A stretch of 7,394 bases of DNA from Nitrospiraceae bacterium (GTDB lineage Bacteria; Nitrospirota; Nitrospiria; Nitrospirales; Nitrospiraceae). Under the pieces are notes generated by a model. It saw only the letters and a program-made list of their open reading frames with translations, had not been told where the DNA came from and made no database searches. A program made the position numbers and the translations under genes. The stretch covers positions 1 through 7,394 of the forward strand of contig JAICXS010000079.1 in assembly GCA_025934615.1 (NCBI GenBank). The letters are read 5' to 3'. Shown one piece after another: positions 1 through 6,797 of this stretch. Position 1 is the stretch's first letter. Every line of letters begins with the position of its first letter.

Positions 1-314
1 AGTACGCTGACTTCTCCCATCGGCTGGGCGCAACCCGGGTGCGGCGCTCCGTCGAAGACGGCGGCTTCACAACAAAAGAGATCGCCCGGCATCAAGACTT
101 TAAGCGTCACCTCTTTTCCCTCGGACGACGTTTTGACACATTTCACGGTGCCTTCTTTCACAATGTGGAAAAATTCGGCCGGGTCGCCTTCACGAAAAAT
201 GAAATCGCCCTTTGTATACCGGGTTTCGGTGACCTCGCCGGCCAAGCGTTGGCGCTCGGATCGCTTCACCAGATTAAAGAGCGGGATCTCTTTGAGATGG
301 TCCGGATTCTTCAT
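1..314 (-). CDS. Crp/Fnr-family regulator, N-terminal cyclic-nucleotide-binding-like domain (3' end missing)
   Basis: Only the first 104 codons are in the window; the gene continues past the left edge. The visible part is a sensor beta-roll of the cyclic-nucleotide-binding (CAP_ED) type: a short N-terminal helix (LKEIPLFNLVKRS, residues 7-19), then the glycine-spaced strands GDFIFREGDPAEFFHIVKEG (36-55) and MPGDLFCCEAAVFDG (75-89). The C-terminal winged-helix DNA-binding domain expected for the family would lie outside, so a stand-alone sensor protein cannot be excluded. The phosphate-cassette region (about 81-97) lacks the GE-x-x-RxSA pattern typical of cAMP binding. Cysteines at 59, 81, 82 and 95 do not follow the N-terminal Fe-S pattern of classical Fnr, so the ligand is unknown. 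The ATG follows the transketolase TAG with no gap, in the same frame, and has no clear Shine-Dalgarno sequence, so it is probably translated by termination-reinitiation. Confidence 0.85.
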   Translation of the reverse strand, partial: MKNPDHLKEIPLFNLVKRSERQRLAGEVTETRYTKGDFIFREGDPAEFFHIVKEGTVKCVKTSSEGKEVTLKVLMPGDLFCCEAAVFDGAPHPGCAQPMGEVSV

Positions 315-2177
315 CTAGGCAATTCGTTTCACGGTCTCGACAATCGCCCGCGCGCTCAGGCCGTACCGGTCGATCAATTCATCGGGCTTTCCGCTATGGG
401 GAATCTCTCGCACCGCGATCTTATGGACCCGGAACCCTTCCTCCCCGACGGCGCTCAGCACGGCATCTCCCAGTCCGCCATGCGCATAGTGATCTTCGAC
501 CGTCAATATGCGTCCCTGGGTGGCCCGCGCGTGTTCGATCAAGCCGGCGCGGTCGATCGGCACGATGCTGTACAAATCGATAATACGCACCGCGATCCCG
601 GCGGTTTGAAGTTGATCGTAGGCTTTCAACGCCTCGAATAAGGTGACGCCCGCCGCGACTATCGTCAACCGATCGGAGGCACTTTGCCGCAACACTTTGA
701 AGCCGCCGATCGTAAAGGTTTCCTCATTCGTATAGAGAATCGGCGCTTTGGGCCGGCCGGTCCGTAAATAGACAGGTCCAGAATGCGCCGCCATTAATTC
801 TACCAACCGATGTGTGCAGACGGCATCGCTGGGGTACAAGACTACCATGCCGGGCTGTGCACTCATCATGGCGATGTCCTCCAATCCCATCTGGGACGGA
901 CCGTCTTCGCCGATGCTCACCCCGACATGCGAGCCCATCAATTTAATATTGTTGTGGCTGATCGATGCCATCCGGATAAAGTCATACGCACGCGTGAGAA
1001 AACACGCGAAAGTCGCGGCAAAGGGAATCTTGCCGCAAGCCGCCAATCCCGCCGACGCACCCACCATATTTTGTTCGGCGATAAAGTTCTCAAAGAACCG
1101 GTCCGGAAACTGCTTGCCGAATTTGTCTGTAAAGGTTGAGTTCTTCACGTCGGCGTCAAGGCCGACGACCAGCGGATTGGCTTCGCCTAAAGCGGCCAGT
1201 GCCGTGCCGAACGCTTCTCGCGTCGCCACGGAATCGGTGGGTTTATAGTTCGGCGCCGCCATCGGTTTCACCGGCTTCTTGCCGTTGGTCCAGGCTTCGG
1301 GCCGCTGAATGTCGGGTTGCGCCGCGCTTTGCCGAAATTGCCGCGTGAGCGTCTCGATCGCTTTGTCGGTTTGCTCGCCTTTCTTAAGCGGTTTACCGTG
1401 CCAATCCGGCTGGTCTTCAATAGCCGGCAAGCCCTTCCCTTTCAGCGTACGGGCCAAAATAATGGTCGGCTTGCCTTTGGTAAACGCGGCCTCTTCGAAT
1501 GCGGCGAGAAGTTTTGCAATGTCGTGCCCGTCGACCACGATCGCATGCCAGCCAAATCCGCTCCAGCGTGCTCGATAAGCCTCCATATCATGCTGCAACA
1601 TGGTGGGGTCACTCTGTCCCAAGCGGTTGACATCGATGATTGCGCACAGATTATCGAGCGCATAATGCCGGCCGATTTCAGCCGCCTCCCAGACCGATCC
1701 TTCCGCCGATTCTCCATCCCCCATCAGCACATAGATCCGTGCCGGTGAACGGTCCAGCCGTTTGGCATTGAGGGCCATGCCAATGCCCGCCGATAATCCC
1801 TGTCCTAATGAGCCGGTCGCCACATCGACGAAGGAAAGCCGCGGAGTCGGATGGCCTTCCAGATCGGAACCCAAGGTGCGTAGGCGAAGGAGTTCTTTTC
1901 TATCGAACAATCCGGTCTCTGCCCATGCGGCATAGAGCAAGGGAGCGGCATGACCTTTGGAGAGGATAAAGCGGTCATTCGCAGGATGTTTTGGATTCTT
2001 GGGATCGTACCGCATGATGGAAAAAAAGAGCGTCGCGACGATATCGGCAGCCGACGCGCAGCTCGTCGGATGTCCGCTTCCCGCCTCGGTCGTGGCGAGC
2101 ACGCTGTCGATTCTCAATTGTGTGGCCTTGTTGTGGAGCACGGTGAGCCGAGTATCTTCCGTCATTCGCACAGCCAT
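315..2177 (-). CDS. tkt: Transketolase, full-length, short animal-type
   Basis: Thiamine-diphosphate (TPP) enzyme that moves two-carbon ketol units between sugar phosphates in the non-oxidative pentose phosphate pathway, in the cytoplasm. At 620 aa it matches the short animal-type transketolases (human about 623) rather than the roughly 660-aa E. coli type. Both halves are present in one chain. TPP/PP-domain features are GSGHPTS with His36, SKGHA with His76, the metal/TPP motif GDGES (153-157) followed by DVNRLGQS (182-189), and DWHGKP with His260. The pyrimidine domain has the catalytic glutamate in FIAEQNM (Glu368) and GSHVGVSIGEDGPSQ (415-429). The C-terminal domain carries LRTGRP. No key residue looks lost. 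The start at 2177 has a strong Shine-Dalgarno AAAGGAGAT at 2182-2190 with about 6 nt spacing; Met5 is a less likely start. It is probably cotranscribed with the downstream Crp/Fnr gene. A dihydroxyacetone synthase or other transketolase-like role is possible but less likely. Confidence 0.95.
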   Translation of the reverse strand: MAVRMTEDTRLTVLHNKATQLRIDSVLATTEAGSGHPTSCASAADIVATLFFSIMRYDPKNPKHPANDRFILSKGHAAPLLYAAWAETGLFDRKELLRLRTLGSDLEGHPTPRLSFVDVATGSLGQGLSAGIGMALNAKRLDRSPARIYVLMGDGESAEGSVWEAAEIGRHYALDNLCAIIDVNRLGQSDPTMLQHDMEAYRARWSGFGWHAIVVDGHDIAKLLAAFEEAAFTKGKPTIILARTLKGKGLPAIEDQPDWHGKPLKKGEQTDKAIETLTRQFRQSAAQPDIQRPEAWTNGKKPVKPMAAPNYKPTDSVATREAFGTALAALGEANPLVVGLDADVKNSTFTDKFGKQFPDRFFENFIAEQNMVGASAGLAACGKIPFAATFACFLTRAYDFIRMASISHNNIKLMGSHVGVSIGEDGPSQMGLEDIAMMSAQPGMVVLYPSDAVCTHRLVELMAAHSGPVYLRTGRPKAPILYTNEETFTIGGFKVLRQSASDRLTIVAAGVTLFEALKAYDQLQTAGIAVRIIDLYSIVPIDRAGLIEHARATQGRILTVEDHYAHGGLGDAVLSAVGEEGFRVHKIAVREIPHSGKPDELIDRYGLSARAIVETVKRIA

Positions 2178-2181
2178 GATG

Positions 2182-2190
2182 ATCTCCTTT
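2182..2190 (-). promoter_or_regulatory. Shine-Dalgarno of transketolase gene
   Basis: AAAGGAGAT on the minus strand, with about 6 nt between GGAG and the ATG at 2175-2177. It is the strongest ribosome-binding site in the window and fixes the transketolase start. Confidence 0.8.
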
Positions 2191-2210
2191 GATGCAGACG
2201 TCTTGAGTAC

Positions 2211-2239
2211 GTTGTAACAAACCGTTGAGGAGGCGTCAA
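2211..2239 (-). promoter_or_regulatory. Candidate sigma70-type promoter for transketolase
   Basis: On the minus strand, TTGACG (2234-2239) is followed after 17 nt by TACAAC (2211-2216), matching 5/6 and 4/6 of the consensus boxes. Initiation would fall near 2204, giving a leader of about 27 nt that contains the Shine-Dalgarno. A second TTGACA (2306-2311) lies upstream but has only a weak -10 (GTAACT at 17 nt). This is inferred from sequence alone; read-through from the sulfate operon is also possible because no clear terminator is seen between. Confidence 0.45.
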
Positions 2240-2274
2240 TTGAAGAAGGTTGGGCTCTTCCGGGAAGCGTTAGG

Positions 2275-2284
2275 CTGAGCTCAG
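2275..2284. repeat. Perfect 10-bp palindrome CTGAGCTCAG
   Basis: The 144-bp space between cysA and the transketolase gene contains this perfect palindrome. It is not followed by a T-run, and without a loop it would not make a good terminator hairpin. It could be a protein-binding site or chance. A nearby short dyad, CTTCC-G-GGAAG (2257-2267), also lacks a T-tract. Confidence 0.3.
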
Positions 2285-2321
2285 TTACGTGAAGATAGAA
2301 CGCACTGTCAACCTCATGGGT

Positions 2322-3410
2322 CTAGGGTGTAAGGGGACTGTCCGGGATGCCCATCGCAGGCGAGGGCGTTCCATGGTCTTGCGGCAGAATGCGAAAATGG
2401 GTGATCGCGTACGACACGGGCTGGCCGACTTCGAATCGACACTGCCGAAACTCTTCTTTGTTCATCCGCGAGCGCAGGATGAGACCGCTTTCGGTTTCAA
2501 TTTCCACCCGGTAGGCAACGCCTAAGAAATAGACGTGCCGCACGCGCGCTTGTAGACGAAAATGAGTCGTGTCCTCCGACAGCTTGATGTAATAAGGCCG
2601 GAAGCCGATTTGGATGCGCTGTGTGTCCGGAAAATCCGGGGCTGGAAATTCTAAACCCGCGACATGGGCGACGCCCTGCTTCACTTCGGCCTCGACAATG
2701 TTCATTGAGCCGATGAAACGGGCGACGAATTCCGTCGCTGGATCTTCATACACCTCGGCCGGCGATCCGATTTGTTCCAGCCGGCCCTTGGAAAAGACGA
2801 TCAGCCGGTTGGACACTTCCATCGCTTCTTCCTGATCGTGCGTCACAAAGAGACTCGTGACCGCCAATTCGTCGTGTAGGCGAATCAGCCATTCCCGCAA
2901 TTCTTGCCGGACCTGCGCATCGACCGCGCCGAACGGTTCATCCAGCAGCAAGACGCTCGGTCGGGGCGCCAACGCGCGCGCGATGGCAACCCGTTGGCGC
3001 TGGCCCCCGGAGAGCTGGTGTGGATACCGACCGCCGAGACCGGGCAAGCCCATGAGCTGTAACAGATCGGCGACTCGTTGATGGATTTCGCGCTTCGCCC
3101 ACTTTTTGATGGACAGTCCGAATGCCACATTGTCAGCCACCGTCATATGTTTGAACAAGGCATAGTGCTGAAACACAAACCCAATATTGCGCTGCTGAAC
3201 GGAGAGATCGTTTACACGAACATGATCGATAAAGATGTCGCCGGACGAGGGAGATTCCAGCCCAGCGATCATGCGAAGGACCGTCGTTTTGCCGCTCCCG
3301 CTGGGCCCAAGCAGTCCCAGTAGTTCCCCTTCTTTCACGGTAAAGGAGACGTTCGACACCGCCTCCACCGATCCGAAATATTTTGAGAGCGCTCGGACCT
3401 CGATTTTCAC
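2322..3410 (-). CDS. cysA: Sulfate/thiosulfate ABC importer, ATP-binding subunit CysA
   Basis: Cytoplasmic ATPase that drives sulfate (and usually thiosulfate) import; two copies dock onto the CysT-CysW pair. At 362 aa it is close to E. coli CysA (365). Motifs in order are Walker A GPSGSGKT (35-42), Q-loop Gln81 in FVFQHYALF, signature LSGGQ (133-137), Walker B VLLLDE (153-158), D-loop GAVD (161-164) and switch His191 in VTHDQEEAM. Residues after about 235 form the TOBE-type C-terminal regulatory and substrate-class domain seen in CysA/PotA/MalK ATPases. The start codon is GTG at 3408-3410, and its first bases overlap the cysW stop by 4 nt (GTGA), the mark of translational coupling. It is the last gene of the sulfate operon. 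By sequence alone a molybdate or other oxyanion ATPase would look similar, but the sbp-cysT-cysW order settles it. Confidence 0.94.
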   Translation of the reverse strand: MKIEVRALSKYFGSVEAVSNVSFTVKEGELLGLLGPSGSGKTTVLRMIAGLESPSSGDIFIDHVRVNDLSVQQRNIGFVFQHYALFKHMTVADNVAFGLSIKKWAKREIHQRVADLLQLMGLPGLGGRYPHQLSGGQRQRVAIARALAPRPSVLLLDEPFGAVDAQVRQELREWLIRLHDELAVTSLFVTHDQEEAMEVSNRLIVFSKGRLEQIGSPAEVYEDPATEFVARFIGSMNIVEAEVKQGVAHVAGLEFPAPDFPDTQRIQIGFRPYYIKLSEDTTHFRLQARVRHVYFLGVAYRVEIETESGLILRSRMNKEEFRQCRFEVGQPVSYAITHFRILPQDHGTPSPAMGIPDSPLTP

Positions 3411-4225
3411 GGAATCACCATCTGGGGCGAACGGTCCGTCATGACGGAGGTGCGGGCCTTGACGAGCTCGAGGACGATGAGAATGAGAAATGATACGGCA
3501 AGAAGAACCGCCGCCACGGCATAGGCTCCCACGTAGTTGAAATCCACATAGCTCTGATAGATGTGTAGGGTCGCCGTTTGAGTCAGTTGTAAGATGTTCC
3601 CGGAGACGACCAGCACCGCGCCGAATTCACCGATGGCGCGGGCAATAGTGAGTGTCGCGCCGTAGGCCATTCCCCATCGGATGGCCGGAAGCGTCACGCG
3701 AATAAAAATCTGCCATTCGTTGGCGCCCAGCGTGCGCGCCGCTTCTTCACTGTCCGTACCAATGGCCATAAGAATCGGTGTGAGTTCACGAACGACGAAT
3801 GGAAACGTCACGAACAAGGTCACCAAGATCATGGCAGGGAGCGCATAGAGAATCTTGATGTCCATGGTGCCGAACCATGTGCCAAGGATCGTTCCCGGAC
3901 CTACGAGCAGGATCAGCATGAATCCCGTGATAACCGGCGAGACCGAGAAAGGAAGATCGATGAGGCCGCTCAAGAACGTTTGGCCCCAGAATCGTTGTCG
4001 AGCCAGTACCATGGCGGTCATTGTGCCGAAGAGCAGGTTGACGAGCAGAACGATGAGTGTAATTTCCGTCGTGAGCCAGAAGCCATGCACCGCTTCCGGC
4101 CGCATCACTTCGTTCAGAAATACCGTGAGACCCTCTCCCGAGGCCTGCGCGCAAAGATAAGCGATAGGGCCGATTAACAACGCTGCGAAATAGAGCCAGA
4201 CAAGACTGATGAAGAGTCGGCGCAT
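3407..4225 (-). CDS. cysW: Sulfate ABC importer permease CysW
   Basis: Inner-membrane permease that pairs with CysT to form the sulfate channel. At 272 aa it has the family's usual size and about six hydrophobic segments: near 5-25, 50-75, 83-110, 125-145, 183-210 and 235-255. The cytoplasmic EAA loop that docks on CysA is clear: EEAARTLGANEWQIFIRVTL (160-179). The segment LIDLPFSVSPVITG (88-101) is typical of the CysW/CysT/ModB class. CysW is assigned rather than CysT from its second position and the SPVITGFMLILLVG wording. The start at 4225 lies 4 bp after the cysT stop with no good Shine-Dalgarno, so it probably depends on coupling. Its end overlaps the cysA start by 4 nt. Confidence 0.93.
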   Translation of the reverse strand: MRRLFISLVWLYFAALLIGPIAYLCAQASGEGLTVFLNEVMRPEAVHGFWLTTEITLIVLLVNLLFGTMTAMVLARQRFWGQTFLSGLIDLPFSVSPVITGFMLILLVGPGTILGTWFGTMDIKILYALPAMILVTLFVTFPFVVRELTPILMAIGTDSEEAARTLGANEWQIFIRVTLPAIRWGMAYGATLTIARAIGEFGAVLVVSGNILQLTQTATLHIYQSYVDFNYVGAYAVAAVLLAVSFLILIVLELVKARTSVMTDRSPQMVIP

Positions 4226-4229
4226 ACGG

Positions 4230-5114
4230 TTAGTGTGGAGTGTTGAATTTTAAGATGGACCTGAGCACTAACAACTGAGGGCTGAAGATGCTTGTTAAGA
4301 GTGTCGGCAGCCGTTCCCCTGGCGGTCGCGTGAGACGCTCTAATAGCATTAATGCGAGAAATGAAACGATGAGCACGACGACCGAGACCGATGTCGCGCC
4401 TTGCGGATTGTAACTTTCAATCTCACCATAGACATACACCGCCGCGACCTGAGTTTTCAGTGGGATGTTGCCGGCGACAATAACGACGGATCCGAATTCA
4501 CCGAGCGCCCGCACAAACGTCAAAAAGATACCGGTCAGCAACCCAGGCAACACTGACGGAACGGTCACACGCCAAAAGGCCTGCCACGGTGTTGCACCGA
4601 GGGTGTAGGCAGCCTCCTCCTGGTCCTGCTCCAGTTCCATAAGAACGGGTTGCAGCGAGCGGATGGTAAAGGGCATCGTCACAAACAGCATGGCCAACAC
4701 AATGCCCGGGACGTTATAGAGTACCTCGATGCCGCCTTTGAGCAGCCATGCCCCAATAGGGCTTGTCGCCCCGTATAAGGCCGCAATCATGATCCCAGCC
4801 ACCAAAGTGGGAACGGCAAAGGGCAGATCGACGAGCGCATTGAGAAAGGCCCGACCGGGAAAGTCATACCGCACCAAGACCCACGCCGAGAGCATTCCGA
4901 ACACGGCATTGATCACCGTCGTGATCAAGGCGGCTTCGATGGTCAGGATGAGGGCCGCTTTCGCCTGCGGCTGTTGAATGTCATCGATGAAGCGGGTCAG
5001 TCCATCCTCGAAAGACTGAAATCCAATGGCCGTCAGCGGTAAGAGGATGAGGCAGAGCACGTAACCAATCGCGGCCGATCGCAGGGCCAGGGCTGTTATG
5101 GCGTGCCGGCTCAT
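4230..5114 (-). CDS. cysT: Sulfate ABC importer permease CysT (CysU)
   Basis: Inner-membrane permease, partner of CysW. With the start at 5114 (MSRHAITAL) it is 294 aa, slightly longer than the usual 275-280. Hydrophobic segments lie near 14-32, 54-81, 91-114, 132-150, 186-210 and 250-270. The CysA-docking EAA loop is EEAAYTLGATPWQAFWRVTV (166-185), and VDLPFAVPTLVAGIM (95-109) is characteristic of sulfate permeases. The frame stays open upstream as far as 5447, but that stretch is arginine- and serine-rich, lies antisense-free over sbp in another frame, and is not membrane-like, so I place the start at the ATG just before the first membrane helix. No good Shine-Dalgarno precedes it; TTG 9 nt upstream is an alternative start. 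It follows sbp after 106 bp and precedes cysW by 4 bp. Confidence 0.92.
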   Translation of the reverse strand: MSRHAITALALRSAAIGYVLCLILLPLTAIGFQSFEDGLTRFIDDIQQPQAKAALILTIEAALITTVINAVFGMLSAWVLVRYDFPGRAFLNALVDLPFAVPTLVAGIMIAALYGATSPIGAWLLKGGIEVLYNVPGIVLAMLFVTMPFTIRSLQPVLMELEQDQEEAAYTLGATPWQAFWRVTVPSVLPGLLTGIFLTFVRALGEFGSVVIVAGNIPLKTQVAAVYVYGEIESYNPQGATSVSVVVLIVSFLALMLLERLTRPPGERLPTLLTSIFSPQLLVLRSILKFNTPH

Positions 5115-5220
5115 AAACGCCAAGGGGATAGGAACGGGGTGCGAAGGACAAGAAGGCACGTGCGAGGCAATCCTCTTCCCAAACCTTGAACTTCGACGCC
5201 GGAATTCGGAACGTTCTGTA
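5115..5220 (-). other. 106-bp spacer between sbp and cysT, no clear signal
   Basis: This is the only sizeable gap inside the sulfate operon. I see no convincing promoter, no hairpin with a T-tract and no Shine-Dalgarno before cysT. The reading frame of cysT is open through it, but the translated residues are not conserved-looking. It may hold an RNA-processing or attenuation site that sets more binding protein than permease, which is common for ABC importers, but nothing visible proves it. Confidence 0.4.
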
Positions 5221-6291
5221 TCATTTCCCTTTCGCCAGTTCTTCAACCGTGCGCGTCCACAGACCTTGCGGGCCAAACAGGAGCGAAGCCACTTTGTCCC
5301 ATCCGCCGAGTTCGGTAATCGTGAACAGATGTGCCGGCTGCGGAAAGGCTTTGACGGGTGGTCCGCCGACCGGACGCGCAGACACCGTGCGAAAATCGTA
5401 CTCGGCGAACGCGCGTTGCGCCTCTTCGCTGTGCAGGAAGGCGACAAACGCTTCGGCGATATCCCGTACTTTATGCTTTTCTACATGACGATCTACAATT
5501 GCGGCCGGATTTTCTATCAAGATTGTTTCAGCGGGCAAGACCAGCTCCATCGGGCGGCCGCTCTTAATGCGCGGGAGCAATTCATTCTCATAGGTGACAA
5601 TCACGTCGCCGACTCCGCGCTCGAACGTCGTGACCGATTCTCGTCCGCTCTTGTCCATGACCTTGACGTTCTTCTGGATACGCTTCAGCAGTGCGGCGGT
5701 CTGCGTTTCAGCAGACCCCTGCTTTGGATCGGCGAGTTTCAGACCGGCACCGTAGATCGCGATGATGTCCCACATCGCGCCGCCGGAGGTTTTTGGATTC
5801 GGATAGAGCACCTCCACTCCGGGCTTGGTCAGGTCTTCCCACGTCTTGATACTTTTGGGATTGCCTTTGCGGACGCCGAACGCGACGACCGATGCGCTGA
5901 CATTGCCGCGATCGGCTCCATTGCGCCACTCGTGCGTAATCAATCCTGCCTTGGCGATTTGATCGACATCGCCTTCGACGGATAGGACCGCGACATCGGC
6001 TTCAAATCCGCCGATGATCGCCCGAGCCTGTGCGCCTGACGCCCCATAGGAACTCCGCACGCGAATATCTTGCCCTGTGCGCTGTTTCCACTGTCGCTTG
6101 AAGGCCGGGATCAATGTATTCTCATAGGCCTCTTTGGGCACGCTGTAGATAGCCAGTGTGAGTTCGCGCTCAGCAGCGAGGCAGATCCCGTCAAAACCAG
6201 AACCGTGTCCCAAGATGGTAGAGATCATCAATAAGATGACGAAGGCGGGAGTGACGATGCCGAACTGTTCAGCGTAATGAGTGATTGGCAT
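5221..6291 (-). CDS. sbp: Periplasmic sulfate-binding protein
   Basis: Captures sulfate in the periplasm and delivers it to CysT-CysW. The Sbp/CysP family is shown by SYGASGAQARAIIGGFEADV (81-100), YPNPKTSGGAMWDI (163-176), VTYENELL and the C-terminal block VRDIAEAFVAFLHSEEAQ. With the start at 6291 it is 356 aa, a little longer than E. coli Sbp (329), mostly because of a long leader. The leader has a hydrophobic core (about residues 12-28) and a probable cleavage after CLAA, just before ERELTLAIYS; the C is not in a good lipobox. Possible starts are GTG 6327, ATG 6300 and ATG 6291. AAAGGA at 6302-6307 leaves 10 nt to the 6291 start but only 1 nt to 6300, so I prefer 6291, though its n-region lacks Lys/Arg. 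The gene overlaps rrf2 by 23 bp. CysP (thiosulfate) specificity cannot be excluded. Confidence 0.9.
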   Translation of the reverse strand: MPITHYAEQFGIVTPAFVILLMISTILGHGSGFDGICLAAERELTLAIYSVPKEAYENTLIPAFKRQWKQRTGQDIRVRSSYGASGAQARAIIGGFEADVAVLSVEGDVDQIAKAGLITHEWRNGADRGNVSASVVAFGVRKGNPKSIKTWEDLTKPGVEVLYPNPKTSGGAMWDIIAIYGAGLKLADPKQGSAETQTAALLKRIQKNVKVMDKSGRESVTTFERGVGDVIVTYENELLPRIKSGRPMELVLPAETILIENPAAIVDRHVEKHKVRDIAEAFVAFLHSEEAQRAFAEYDFRTVSARPVGGPPVKAFPQPAHLFTITELGGWDKVASLLFGPQGLWTRTVEELAKGK

Positions 6292-6739
6292 GAGACCCAT
6301 GTCCTTTAGATTGTTTCGCAAAGTCACTCAAGGTGTAATTGTCGAGGATGTCCGAGATGGCATTGCGCACGTTCAGCATGACGTCTTGAATCGGACAGGC
6401 CTCATGTCCGCTCTGTTCGGCATAGGGACAATCGCTACATTTTTGATAGGCCGTTTTGCTCACACAAGCAATCGGCGCGAGGGGGCCGTCGAGAATCCGA
6501 ATGACCTGACCTAACGTAATCTCATGGGGCGGTTTAATGAGACTGTAGCCCCCCGTGACCCCACGTCGGCTGGCCAATAATCCGGCATTTTTAAGCGCGA
6601 GCAAGATTTGTTCAAGGAATTCGATGGGAATATGCTGTTGCTCCGCGATCTGCTGTCGCTGCAGCAAGTCACGGCCATAGTGTTCAGTCAGTTCCGTGAG
6701 GGCACGGAGCGCATATTCACTTTTCTTAGAAAATCGCAT
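6269..6739 (-). CDS. Rrf2-family transcriptional regulator with four-cysteine sensor region
   Basis: A 156-aa Rrf2 protein of the usual length for the family (IscR, CymR, NsrR). The N-terminal winged helix starts with the typical MRFSKKSEYALRAL, followed by IPIEFLEQILLALKNAGLL (37-55, with Glu43 as in IscR) and the wing SRRGVTGGYSL (57-67). The dimerisation/sensor part contains Cys92, Cys101, Cys104 and Cys115 plus His112. Cys92 and Cys104 fall at the same numbers as two of the three Fe-S cysteines of E. coli IscR (92, 98, 104), but the middle spacing differs. The extended loop and fourth cysteine may hold an Fe-S cluster or a redox thiol pair. As first gene of the sulfate operon, overlapping sbp, it probably controls its own operon, by analogy with CymR control of sulfur genes. 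The histidine-bearing C-terminal tail (GHGSHANHSLR) is unremarkable. Confidence 0.93.
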   Translation of the reverse strand: MRFSKKSEYALRALTELTEHYGRDLLQRQQIAEQQHIPIEFLEQILLALKNAGLLASRRGVTGGYSLIKPPHEITLGQVIRILDGPLAPIACVSKTAYQKCSDCPYAEQSGHEACPIQDVMLNVRNAISDILDNYTLSDFAKQSKGHGSHANHSLR

Positions 6740-6771
6740 TTGTCGAGTTCTTCAGTTAACTTTTGCGACAA
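6740..6771. repeat. Inverted repeat TTGTCG-N20-CGACAA around AGTTAACT, possible operator
   Basis: TTGTCG (6740-6745) and CGACAA (6766-6771) are perfect 6-bp inverted arms separated by 20 bp, and the 8-bp palindrome AGTTAACT (6754-6761) lies between them, with its centre shifted by 2 bp. The block spans from the -10 box to the rrf2 start codon, where a bound repressor would block transcription. Since the right arm overlaps the -10, it would not be fully transcribed, so a DNA site is likelier than an RNA hairpin. It does not clearly match the IscR, NsrR or CymR consensus as I know them. Confidence 0.35.
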
Positions 6772-6797
6772 TACAGGTTCGAGGACATGCACGTCAA
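6768..6797 (-). promoter_or_regulatory. Candidate promoter of the rrf2-sulfate operon
   Basis: On the minus strand, TTGACG (6792-6797) is followed after 18 nt by TATTGT (6768-6773), matching 5/6 and 4/6 of sigma70 boxes. Initiation near 6761 would give a leader of about 20 nt before the rrf2 ATG at 6739, which is a sensible geometry. Two dyads overlap this promoter (listed separately), as expected for an autoregulated operator. The call is from sequence only. Confidence 0.55.

Noticed and set aside
39..641. Plus-strand open frame (200 codons) opposite the Crp/Fnr gene and the transketolase C-terminus
   Set aside because: It overlaps two clear minus-strand genes over its whole length and its translation shows no family features.
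2257..2267. CTTCC-G-GGAAG as an intrinsic terminator of the sulfate operon
   Set aside because: One-base loop and no T-tract on the minus strand.
5115..5447. Possible 111-residue N-terminal extension of CysT
   Set aside because: It would overlap sbp by over 220 bp, its sequence is basic and not membrane-like, and the family starts just before the first membrane helix at the ATG at 5114.
5098..5985. Long plus-strand open frame (295 codons) opposite sbp and the sbp-cysT spacer
   Set aside because: It is antisense to the well-conserved sulfate-binding protein, has no recognisable domain or ribosome-binding site, and arises from codon bias in a GC-rich gene.
6306..6314. Second rrf2-independent promoter for sbp within the rrf2 3' end
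   Set aside because: No pair of boxes at proper spacing was found; the overlap with rrf2 explains expression by cotranscription.
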